From Phycisphaeraceae bacterium (lineage in GTDB: Bacteria > Planctomycetota > Phycisphaerae > Phycisphaerales > Phycisphaeraceae), in contig JADZCD010000003.1 of the NCBI GenBank assembly GCA_020851735.1, positions 1 through 64,000 of the forward strand: a stretch of DNA of 64,000 nucleotides. Reading direction: 5' to 3'. The notes under the pieces were generated by a model. That model was not told the DNA's origin, made no database searches, and saw only the letters and a program-made list of their open reading frames with translations. Shown here one piece after another: positions 25,689-33,800 of this stretch; position 1 is the first letter of the stretch, and every line of letters starts with the position of its first letter. A program made the translations under genes and the position numbers.

Positions 25689-25949
25689 TTAATTCTGAGG
25701 CGGGGAGGCCGGGTCATCACTCTTCTTAGGTGCCGGGGCGACGGTGTTCTGCACCTTGTGCCCCAGGTCTTGGGCCGTCTGAATGGCCTGGTTCTTGTCC
25801 TGGTGCATCTTGTCCTGATCCACCGTCAAGGTGACGTTGGAGGTTTCGACGGTTTTCGTCGACGAGAAGCTGAACCAGCCCCGGTAAAAGCCCAAGCCGA
25901 CGACACACACCATCACCAGAGCCAGCACGATGACAGGCGATCGGATCAT
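25689..25949 (-). CDS. Membrane-anchored small conserved protein
   Basis: An 86-residue protein with one N-terminal membrane helix (MIRSPVIVLALVMVCVVGLG), a FYRGWFSFSS joint, a beta-like VTLTVDQDKMHQDK stretch and a charged helix, ending in a Lys/Pro tail. The GFYxGWF...LTVDxDK pattern is one I associate with uncharacterised proteins in stress-gene clusters of many soil bacteria; no name is available. AAAGGAG lies seven bases before the ATG. The large C-terminal part should be periplasmic. Confidence 0.72.
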   Translation of the reverse strand: MIRSPVIVLALVMVCVVGLGFYRGWFSFSSTKTVETSNVTLTVDQDKMHQDKNQAIQTAQDLGHKVQNTVAPAPKKSDDPASPPQN

Positions 25950-26011
25950 AGATATCTCCTTTCCTTTGGTAAATCGGGCAACGAGTCCTCCGCGTGGTCG
26001 GCCACGCCGAG

Positions 26012-26176
26012 CTAGAAGCCGCGGGGCAGGTACCCCAACAGCAACATCACCACCAGGATCACCAGCAGCAGCCCCAGGAAGCCGCTGGGGCCGTAACCCC
26101 AATTGCTGCTGTAGGACCACCTTGGCAGACCGCCGACTAAGAGCAGAACCACGATGATGAGCAGAATAAGTCCCAT
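26012..26176 (-). CDS. DUF3309 family small membrane protein
   Basis: A 54-residue protein with two membrane helices around a conserved centre: MGLILLIIVVLLLVGGLPRW, then SYSSNWGYGPSG, then FLGLLLVILVVMLLLGYL and PRGF. W...WGYGPSG between two Leu/Val helices is the mark of DUF3309. Function unknown; such genes are often found in stress-gene clusters. AAGGAG lies seven bases before the ATG. It is short enough to be missed by gene callers. Confidence 0.88.
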   Translation of the reverse strand: MGLILLIIVVLLLVGGLPRWSYSSNWGYGPSGFLGLLLVILVVMLLLGYLPRGF

Positions 26177-26279
26177 TTGAGTCTCCTTTCGATTCGATGT
26201 TCAAAGACCATATTCACGTTGGCGCAGGCGCCGGCCGTACCCCCTCGGACGGCCGGCGCCTCCACCTCAACTCACGGCG

Positions 26280-26501
26280 TTACTTGGCCACCAGAACGGA
26301 AGGCGGTTGCGTCGGCTGGACACCAGCCCGGGTTCGTTGCCACACTTCCCAACGATGGACGGGTACCTGGGCATCCACTTCGAATCCCAGCCGGACATGC
26401 CGGCGTCGAATCTCCAGCACGGTGACTTTGAGCAGGCGCTGGACGTCGTTGGAGCCTCCGACCACCACGGATTCCTGAGGTTTTCGAGTCAAGACCAACA
26501 T
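26280..26501 (-). CDS. csrA: Carbon storage regulator CsrA
   Basis: A 73-residue RNA-binding protein. MLVLTRKPQESVVVGG is the CsrA first strand pair, KVTVLEIRRRHVRLGFEVDA and VPVHRWEV follow in order with the functional Arg in VPVHR (Arg44 in the short E. coli protein). It differs from the norm by a few extra residues (SNDVQRLL) in the second loop and a longer tail. CsrA dimers bind GGA motifs in mRNA leaders and change translation. AGGAGG lies eight bases before the ATG. Presence on an island suggests it may act on the island's own leaders; not shown. Confidence 0.9.
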   Translation of the reverse strand: MLVLTRKPQESVVVGGSNDVQRLLKVTVLEIRRRHVRLGFEVDAQVPVHRWEVWQRTRAGVQPTQPPSVLVAK

Positions 26502-26588
26502 GATGCGGCCTCCTGCTGCCAATTGGTGTTGATGGCCATTCCGATCCCTTAAGGTCACGGCGCGCTTCAGGCCACGCCCAACCGTCCG

Positions 26589-26960
26589 TCAGACTTCGGT
26601 TTTGCGGCCTTCTTCCAGCACGGGAGACGTACCGCCGCGCCGCGAGCCCCTGGCCCCCATCATGGAGGACAAAGCGCCGGTGAATGTTTTGACCAGAGGC
26701 GCAAACTCAGCCCGTGACGCAGACGGCGACTCGATGCGCTCCATCACCGCCGGCGTGCGCAGTTCCCGTTCCGCCTGCTGCCAGTTCTGCTTGCACTGGC
26801 CTTGTCGGCAGCCCTTCTTGACGTAGATTTCGTACGCGCGCCGGGCGATCTCGTCGTGCGAGGGACCCGAGCGCATGGCCGGTCCGAAGGGTACAAAGGG
26901 GCGCTTCGGTTCCACCGTGATTTCACGCGTGGACTCCGACTGGGTTTGATGGGTGTCCAT
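26589..26960 (-). CDS. DUF2934 domain protein
   Basis: A 123-residue soluble protein. The N-terminal 35 residues are polar and disordered. The DUF2934 motif follows: HDEIARRAYEIYVKKGCRQG and WQQAERELR, a small helical unit of unknown function found in many stress clusters. The tail from about residue 85 is low-complexity (RGSRRGG). AAAGG stands eight bases before the ATG. It is upstream of csrA by about 90 bp in the same direction, so they may share a transcript. Confidence 0.8.
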   Translation of the reverse strand: MDTHQTQSESTREITVEPKRPFVPFGPAMRSGPSHDEIARRAYEIYVKKGCRQGQCKQNWQQAERELRTPAVMERIESPSASRAEFAPLVKTFTGALSSMMGARGSRRGGTSPVLEEGRKTEV

Positions 26961-27150
26961 GGCAACTGCCTTTCCGAGTAGGATCGTGATCCATCGATCA
27001 CGCATGGTGGTCTGATGACTCGTGAATCCGCCGGGGACTCCGCGGAGCGTTTCGCGACGAGGGCCTGGCACGGCCACGTGACTTTGGCGGGGAATTCCAG
27101 CCCAAGTCACGCCCTCAGCGCGCCCTGACTTAAGCCGGCCCAAAACTGCT
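26961..27150. other. Spacer
   Basis: No coding or structural signal recognised apart from the ribosome site of the DUF2934 gene. Confidence 0.4.
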
Positions 27151-27807
27151 TCACTTAAGCGCCGCCGCGGCTGTTTTGTGCATGCTGAGCGCGGTCCGCG
27201 CGGCTTCGATCTTCTCGACCAGGGCTGCGGGCAGAGATCCCTTCATGCCGTCAAGTTGGGTCAGCGTTGTCTCGGCCAGTTCGACCTTGTTGTCCTTGAT
27301 GTATTGCGTGAGCTGGGCCAGAAGCGCCGTCGCCTTGGCTGTGTTGCTGTCCGCAGCCGCCTTGGCGGCAGCGTCGGCGGCGGCCTTGGCATCGGCGGCA
27401 GCCTTCGTGTCCGCGGCAGTTTTGGCGTCAGCCGCAGCCCGAAGGTCAGAGGTAATCTTCGCATCGGCCGCGGTCTTGGCGGCTTCGGCGGTCTTGGCGT
27501 CGACGGCAGCTTGGTCGGATGCCATCTTGGCGTCGGTCACAGCCTTGGCATCGGCGGCGATTTTGGCCTCGGTGGCGGCCTTTACGTCGGCAGCGATCTT
27601 GGCGTCGGCCGCAGCCTGCTTGGCCGCGATCTTGGCATCGGTGGCGGCCTGTTCCGCGGCGATCTTGGCATCGACAGCGGTTTTGGCTGCCGCGTCCGCT
27701 GTGCGCTGGGCTTCAGCGGAATTGCCGGATGCCGACGGAGTCTCACGATTACAGCCCGTAAGCATGGCGGCGGCGAGAATGACGATTCCAATCTGGTGAC
27801 GAGTCAT
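27151..27807 (-). CDS. Ala-rich LEA-like repeat lipoprotein
   Basis: A 218-residue lipoprotein (lipobox LTGC). Residues about 35-150 are 11- and 12-residue repeats of the type AADAKIAAEQA with DAK or EAK at regular steps, predicting one long amphipathic, coiled-coil-prone helix. The pattern resembles LEA proteins (desiccation protection) or TolA-like spacers. The last 60 residues form a separate helical end (ALLAQLTQYIKDNKVELAETTLTQLD) that looks TPR-like. AAAGGAG lies eight bases before the ATG. Location should be periplasmic, lipid-anchored. Function as protectant is inference. Confidence 0.75.
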   Translation of the reverse strand: MTRHQIGIVILAAAMLTGCNRETPSASGNSAEAQRTADAAAKTAVDAKIAAEQAATDAKIAAKQAAADAKIAADVKAATEAKIAADAKAVTDAKMASDQAAVDAKTAEAAKTAADAKITSDLRAAADAKTAADTKAAADAKAAADAAAKAAADSNTAKATALLAQLTQYIKDNKVELAETTLTQLDGMKGSLPAALVEKIEAARTALSMHKTAAAALK

Positions 27808-27930
27808 TTTGATTCTCCTTTACGGTTAGTGACATTCGCATGAACCAACAGGTTCAGTTGCACAAGAAAGTTCTTTGGTCTCCCGGAGCGTGTTTGCCGA
27901 CTTCCAAGGAACGGGCCGGGCCGGGCCGGT

Positions 27931-28350
27931 TCAGTTCCGGTTCGCCACGTCACACCCGTTCCAGACTTCCGTGGTGATGCTATGGGCCAGCAGGAACACT
28001 TGGACCATCGTGCCGCTGGTAAAGGCGTGGACCACCGTGCCGCTTTTCGTCTCGACTTCCGCGACCGCTTCACGCACTTCCACGCCGGTGATCCGCGTGA
28101 TCTCCTTGCGCAGCATGTCGGCGGAGTCGGCAAAGAGCTGGCGGTGATATTCCTGCACCTGAGCCGCCCCGGCTGGACTCTGGGCCAGAACCTTTTCCGC
28201 GGGCGTCAAGGCTTCGTGCATCGTCACCACCAGCGTGTTCCCGCCCAGCACCACCGTCACTACGGCTGGAACGTGTCCGGTCCTCTGCTGCTGGAAAGCG
28301 CTGGCTGCCTGCGCCACCTGCTGCGCCATGGTCGGCTTAAGCTCGGGCAT
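27931..28350 (-). CDS. DUF2294 family protein (1)
   Basis: A 139-residue protein of DUF2294 type: a helix (MAQQVAQAASAFQQQRTGHV), the strand VVTVVLGGNTLVVTMHEALT, PAEKVLAQSPAGAAQVQEYH and a C-terminal EITRITGVEVREAVAEVETKSG with TVVHAFTSGTMVQVFLLA. The family has no settled function. AAGGGA lies nine bases before the ATG. It is divergent from another DUF2294 gene, and the two are only distantly alike. Upstream lies a structured leader with an intrinsic terminator and a perfect minus-strand TATAAT, so expression may be controlled by attenuation. Confidence 0.8.
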   Translation of the reverse strand: MPELKPTMAQQVAQAASAFQQQRTGHVPAVVTVVLGGNTLVVTMHEALTPAEKVLAQSPAGAAQVQEYHRQLFADSADMLRKEITRITGVEVREAVAEVETKSGTVVHAFTSGTMVQVFLLAHSITTEVWNGCDVANRN

Positions 28351-28398
28351 AGGTTTTTCCCTTGATCGTGGCGCGGGTTCCGCGTCGCCGCGGGCGCC

Positions 28399-28535
28399 AA
28401 AAAAAGCCGACCTGGTTCAACACCCAAGGGGTGCAAAACCAAGTCGGCTTACTCGTCAACGGGCTTCCCGCTACGGCCGGGCTGCCCTTCATCTAGTCAT
28501 CCGACGCGGAGCCGATTATTGCTGCCTTCGTGCTC
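28399..28535 (-). promoter_or_regulatory. Structured leader RNA with terminator upstream of DUF2294 (1)
   Basis: On the minus strand a region with GGGC/GCCC helices (28461-28490) is followed by a strong hairpin (AAGCCGACTTGGTT pairing with AACCAGGTCGGCTT) and a T7 run ending near 28399. This sits between a TATAAT box and the gene start about 50 bp further on. It could be a riboswitch or attenuator, or an independent small RNA. I do not recognise a known class. Confidence 0.55.
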
Positions 28536-28548
28536 CGGTATCGCTTGC

Positions 28549-28554
28549 ATTATA
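28549..28554 (-). promoter_or_regulatory. Likely -10 box for DUF2294 (1) leader
   Basis: A perfect TATAAT on the minus strand, about 200 bp before the DUF2294 start and just upstream of the structured leader. No good TTGACA is found at 17 bases; the region upstream is AT-rich. Confidence 0.45.
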
Positions 28555-28719
28555 ACTCGCCGGCCAGGCAAAACATCAGAAATGATTGAATAATGTGAAT
28601 ATTGCTGATATTGTTACGCACGTATACTGTAATCTCTGACGCGTCCGGCAATTGAGGATCACTGATTTGTCGCCGCACACGGATCTGGGGCTGGGAATGC
28701 AACCCCATCGGGGGCCATT

Positions 28720-29100
28720 ATGAGAACGCAAGGCGAAATTGAGGCTGCGATCTGTCAGGTGATCAGCCGCTTTGAACAGGAGCATATGGGGCGCGGGCCC
28801 AAGGCTATTCACGCGCACCTGATCCAGGACCTGCTGGTGGTACGTTTGCAAGGTGTTCTGACGGCTGCGGAACAACAACTGGTCAAATCGCTGGCTGCCG
28901 ATAAGGGCCGGGATTTGGTTAAGCAAGTACGGACCCACCTGATCGAAACCGCCCGCCCGCTGATGGAAGCCATGATCCAGGACATCGTCGGCGTCAAAGT
29001 GCTCAGCATGCACCACGACATCAGCACCTTCACCGGCGAGGAATTGGTGGTGTTCACTCTGGTCGCGGCGCCTGTCTACCGCGAGATGAAGAGCAAATAG
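28720..29100 (+). CDS. DUF2294 family protein (2)
   Basis: A 126-residue protein with the classic DUF2294 order: MRTQGEIEAAICQVISRFEQ, MGRGPKAIHAHLIQDLLVVR, LTAAEQQLVKS, LVKQVRTHLIETARPL, then IQDIVGVKVLSMHHDISTFT and a closing VVFTLVAAP strand. It matches the usual family length. Function unknown. A G-rich stretch nine bases upstream may serve as ribosome site. It is divergent from DUF2294 (1); the 370-bp spacer between them holds both promoters. Confidence 0.85.
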   Translation: MRTQGEIEAAICQVISRFEQEHMGRGPKAIHAHLIQDLLVVRLQGVLTAAEQQLVKSLAADKGRDLVKQVRTHLIETARPLMEAMIQDIVGVKVLSMHHDISTFTGEELVVFTLVAAPVYREMKSK

Positions 29101-29297
29101 GGCGCCCGCCCTTCATCACCATGCCTCGACGTCGGCCTGTCCAGCAACGTTGCCGCTTTCAGGCGGTTTTGGTTTGCGCGCGCGAATGTCAGGGGCCGGC
29201 AGATGCTTTCGGTCATATCCAAGTCACAGGTCCGCATGATGATTGTCTCGCCCGGGCGCAGGGGGCGGGCATAGAATGGAACATGGGGAATCAACTT

Positions 29298-29879
29298 ATG
29301 ATGCGCCGGGCTGCTTCCGTCGTCCTGCTGGCTCCCGTGGTGTTGCTGACGGCTTGCCAATGTTTCACGCCTTGCGACGCCACGAAAACGGCGAGAGCCG
29401 CGGTGACGGCGCGCAATCAGGGCTATGGGTTGCTTTACCAGACGGTGGCTGATGAATCCCAGGTCGACCAGGTCTTGATCATCAAAAATCCCGATCCTCC
29501 GGTCGCGGAATTGATCAAGGCGATTGCCCAATTTGCCCGCGACACCAAGAACAAGCTCCAGGCTCTGGCTGAAGAAGATTCCACCCTCGTCCTTACGAAG
29601 GACGGATTACCCAAGGCGGAGACAAAAACCCGGGACGCAATCAGCGACGCCACGGCCAAGCAGATCATTTTCAGCGGCGGCAAGGAGTTTGAGTTCAGAA
29701 TCCTCTTGACACAGCACCAAGCCTTGAATTACATCACCCACTTGGCGGAGGCGATAGGCGCGCAGGACACCCACCGGATCCGCAAGCACTATATAGCGCA
29801 GGTTGCCGAGGAATCCAAGGCCCTGCACCAAAAAGTGATCGCCCTCATGGAAGCTCCTTATGTCGATCAATCCAAGTGA
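29298..29879 (+). CDS. Uncharacterised lipoprotein
   Basis: A 193-residue exported protein. The signal ends in LTAC, a good lipobox. The mature part is mostly helical and charged, with AQFARDTKNKLQALAEEDST, TKTRDAISDATAKQIIFSGG and a last helix pair AQVAEESKALHQKVIALME. It somewhat resembles DUF4142-like periplasmic helical proteins but I cannot assign a family. GGGGAA lies seven bases before this ATG; an ATG at 29283 is also in frame. Confidence 0.65.
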   Translation: MMRRAASVVLLAPVVLLTACQCFTPCDATKTARAAVTARNQGYGLLYQTVADESQVDQVLIIKNPDPPVAELIKAIAQFARDTKNKLQALAEEDSTLVLTKDGLPKAETKTRDAISDATAKQIIFSGGKEFEFRILLTQHQALNYITHLAEAIGAQDTHRIRKHYIAQVAEESKALHQKVIALMEAPYVDQSK

Positions 29880-30118
29880 CGCCACGACGAGAGAAACGGG
29901 GAATCTTGTCCATTTGAGGGTGGGTGGTGGCGATGAAGTTGAAGGAGCCGAAAACCAGCGGCGTCAACTTTCCTGTCAGCTTTGAGGATGATGTGGCGGC
30001 CTAGAATACCTTGGCGAAGGTGTCGTGGCGTCGGCAGGGGGATTATCTTGCCGAGATTGAGTCGGCGTGGTCCATCCAAAACCCGTTCGGCCGACGGCGG
30101 GAACAGGGGAGCAGGCAC

Positions 30119-30583
30119 ATGATTCGATCGTGGCTGATGCTGGGGGCTTTTCTGATGGTGACCTTCGCGGCGGCGGCGGTCGGGGCGAGGTTCATGCCCG
30201 GGTCGTGGTACGAGGGCTTGGATAAGCCGTGGTTTACTCCGCCGGGCTGGGTGTTCGGGCCGGTCTGGACGGTGCTGTACGTCAGCATGGCGGTGGCGGC
30301 GTGGCTGGCGTGGCGAAAGGCTGGGTGGTCGGGCGCGGCGGTGCCGCTGGCGCTCTTTGGGGTGCAGTTGATTCTCAACGCGGCATGGACGTGGCTGTTC
30401 TTCGGGCTCCAGCGTCCGGAGTTGGCGCTGATCGATGTGGGGCTGCTATGGGTGGCGATTCGGGCGATGGTTGTGACGGTCTGGCCAATACAGCCGTGGG
30501 CGGGGTCGCTTTGGCTGGTCTATTTGGCGTGGACGAGTTTCGCCAGCGTGCTCAACGCAGGGGTCTGGTGGCTTAACCGCTAG
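30119..30583 (+). CDS. tspO: TspO/MBR tryptophan-rich membrane protein
   Basis: A 154-residue protein with five membrane helices and the Trp-rich TspO pattern: WYEGLDKPWFTPPGWVFGPVWTVLYVSM between the first two helices (PxPGWxFxPVW motif), NAAWTWLFFGLQRPELALID and a closing WTSFASVLNAGVWWLNR. TspO binds porphyrins and affects stress and tetrapyrrole control in bacteria. AGGGGAG lies eight bases before the ATG. It lies upstream of the giant glucan synthase on the same strand. Confidence 0.93.
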   Translation: MIRSWLMLGAFLMVTFAAAAVGARFMPGSWYEGLDKPWFTPPGWVFGPVWTVLYVSMAVAAWLAWRKAGWSGAAVPLALFGVQLILNAAWTWLFFGLQRPELALIDVGLLWVAIRAMVVTVWPIQPWAGSLWLVYLAWTSFASVLNAGVWWLNR

Positions 30584-30866
30584 GCCAGGAGAGGGTGAGA
30601 TTGTCGGGGCAGAAAATCGGCCGGATCCGCCCGGATGGGCTCGGATCAAGGCCTCGGTTGTGTTTTAGAGCGGCGGCGAGGTCATCGTATGGGGGTACAT
30701 GATCCGGCCCCTACATCCTGGGCATTCGTGGGGAGGTGTTGATGCATAGGAACGATGAGGTTTGTTTCTCGCCACACCATCGTTTGCGGGACACCGTGGC
30801 CAGCCGGCATCGACCCGCGACCAAGAGCGGGGCAGAGCCTTACTACCCGGAAAAGAGTTCTGAAGA
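30584..30866. other. Spacer before the glucan synthase gene
   Basis: About 280 bp with no gene supported. Likely holds the promoter and leader for the next gene; no clear sigma-70 boxes are seen. Confidence 0.4.
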
Positions 30867-33800
30867 TTGAGCAGCACCACGTGGCACAGGTTGTACGAGC
30901 TCGGGCAACGGATAGGCCTGTTACGAGCAATCGCGACTCCGCGCTTGGACAGGATTAACGACGTGGAGCCCCCGCTACGCGAAGGCCTGTTCAGCAGCAC
31001 GCAACTGGAGCGGCACGCCCGATCCTTGGCGAGCGATCTGAAGTTGTCGGGGCGTCCTGGTCCGGAGATGCTCCTGCGGCGTCTGGCGGAGAACCAAACC
31101 ATTATCCGCCGGTCGTACGAGGAAGTGGCGGAGGCGATCCGGCGGGGCCATCCGCAGTCGCCGGCGGCACGCTGGCTGGTGGAGAACTACACATTCATTG
31201 AGGAGCAGATCGATCAGATCCGCCTGATGTTCCCGCCCGGGTACAGCCGGCAGCTCCCGCGTTTGAATTCGGGAACGCTCAAGGGACTTCCACGCATCTA
31301 CCAGCTGGCGATTGAACTGGTCTCGCATACGGACGGCAGCGTGGACGCGGAGAACATCTCCCATTTCATCGGCTCGTACCAGACGGTTCACCCCCTGAAG
31401 TTGGGCGAGCTTTGGGCGGTGCCGATCATGGTGAGCCTGGCTCTGGTGGAGAATCTGCGGCGCGTAGCGCGGCGGATCGCGTGGCGCCGACGACACCGGG
31501 AATTGGCGGTGGACTGGTCCCGGCGCTTTGTGCAGGCGGTGCAGCTGGATCCGAAGTCTCTGATCACCATTTTGGCGGATTTCGTGCGGTCCGAACCTGT
31601 CATGTCGGCGCCGTTCCTTGTGGAGCTGACGTCCTGCCTGCAAGGAACGCATCCAGCCATGGGCTTGGTCACCAACTGGGTCGAGCAGGAGTTGGCGGAA
31701 CACGGGCAGACTCTGGAACAGATTCAGCAGGCGGAAAGCCATGACCAGGCCGCGACCCATGCCTCGATCAGCCATAGCATCATCAGCCTGCGGCAGCTGA
31801 GCAGAATTGACTGGCGGGACTTAGTCGAATCGCTGAGCGCCGCGGAGGCGATCCTGCGCCAGGATCCCGCTGGCGTGCATGTCCAGATGGACTTTCGTTC
31901 CCGCGATCTCTGCCGTCGCCAAATCGAGGATTTGTCGCGCCGCAGCGACCGCGAGGAGGAAGACGTGGCCGCGGAGGCGCTTCGCCTGGCGGCGCTGCGG
32001 GCCCGGTGTCCGGAGGCTGACCCGCGTGAAGGGACGGTGGGTTACTTTCTGATCGGTGACGGCCGAGCGCAGCTTGAGAAGGAGATTGACTACCGGCCTT
32101 TCCTGCGTCAGCGCGTGGGGAGGTATTTGCTGCACCGGGCGCTGGCGGCATACCTGCTGGCTGTCATGCTGCTGACGGCGGTGTTCGCTGCGGCAATGAT
32201 GGGGGCCGTGGAACCAGGCCCGTCCCGGTGGTGGCTGGCCGTGACGAGCCTGGCGGTCATCCTGGTTGCCTCGCGATCGGCGGTGGCGCTGGTGAACTGG
32301 AGGGCGAGCCTGTGGGTGCCGCCCCGGGCCCTGCCGCGGCTGGACTTTGTTAAAGGCATTCCGGAAGCCCACCGCACGGCGGTGATCGTCCCGGCGATGC
32401 TTTCGTCGGCGGCCACGGTCGACAAGTTGCTGGACCACCTTGAGCTGCGGTATCTGAGCAATCGGAGTCCCAATCTGCTGATGGTTTTGTTGACTGATCT
32501 GCCTGACGCGCTTGAAGAACAGATGCCTGAAGACCAGCAGCTTTTGACGCGGGCTCTGGAGCGCATCGGCGTGCTGAACACCCAATACGCGGCGGCCGGC
32601 CAAACCAGTTTCTACCTGTTGCACCGACCACGACGGTGGAATTCGTGCCAACGACGATGGATGGGGCACGAGCGCAAACGCGGCAAAATCGAGCATTTCA
32701 ATCGCCTGGTATTGACGGGAGCGACCGAGCCTTTTGCGGTGATCGAGGGCGACATCGCGCAACTGCGCAGCGTCCGCTACGCGATCGTGCTGGATGCCGA
32801 CACGCAGCTGCCGCCGCAGGCGGCCTGGAAGCTGGCTGGAGCCATGGCCCATCCGCTGAACCGTCCGCACGTGGATTTAAAATCCCAGTGTGTGACGCGC
32901 GGCTACGGCATTCTTCAGCCACGGCTGGCCATCTCATTGCCCCAATCGCAACGGTCACGCTTTGCCAGCCTGTACGCGGGAGACGTCGGCCTGGACCCGT
33001 ATTCCCGCGAGGTTTCCAACGTGTATCAGGACCTGTTCGGCCAGGGGCAATTTGTGGGCAAGGCCATTTATGACATCAAGGCCTTCGACGCCGCGGTCGG
33101 CGGCCGGTTCCCCGACAACCGGATTCTCAGCCATGACTTGATTGAGGGCTGCCACGCCAGGTGCGGATTTCTCGGGGACGTGGAACTGCTGGAGGATCAT
33201 CCGGAACACTACCTGGCCGACGCCAGCCGCCGCCGCCGCTGGGCGCGCGGGGACTGGCAGATCGCTCGCTGGCTGCTGCCGCGCGTACCGGGGCCCGACA
33301 AGACGCGGCGGCGGAATCCGCTGGGAGTGCTGGCCAGGTGGATGATCCTGGATAACCTGCGGCGAACGCTGGTTCCGGCGGCCATGCTGGCGGCTTTGCT
33401 GCTCGGATGGTTGGGGGTTCCCCAGGCGGCGTGGCTTTGGACCGTCATGCTCGTGAGCGTGTTCCTGCTGCCGGACGTATTGCGTTCGACGCGGGTGATG
33501 ACCGTCAAGCCTAGGTACCTGAGTTGGTCCACCCACCTGCGCTACACCGTGGGCAAGGAACTGCGCGGCTGGGCCATCAGTCTCCTGGACATTCTGCTGA
33601 TCCCGTTTCACGCGTTTATCCACCTGATGGATATTGTGCGTACGCTCGTGCGGCTGCACCTCAGCCATCGGCATCTGCTGGAGTGGCAGACTGCTTCCGA
33701 TGCCAGCCACAGCCTCAGGGCGGGCTTGCTCGGAACCTACGCCGCCATGTGGCCTGCACCTTTAGTGGCGATTTTAGTGGCGGCATGGATCGTTTTGGCA

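Noticed and set aside
29933-30118. Possible N-terminal extension of TspO with an in-frame TAG
   Set aside because: A 62-codon frame runs into tspO with one stop at 30002. The TspO start at 30119 has a strong ribosome site and the extension resembles no family, so chance is the simpler view.
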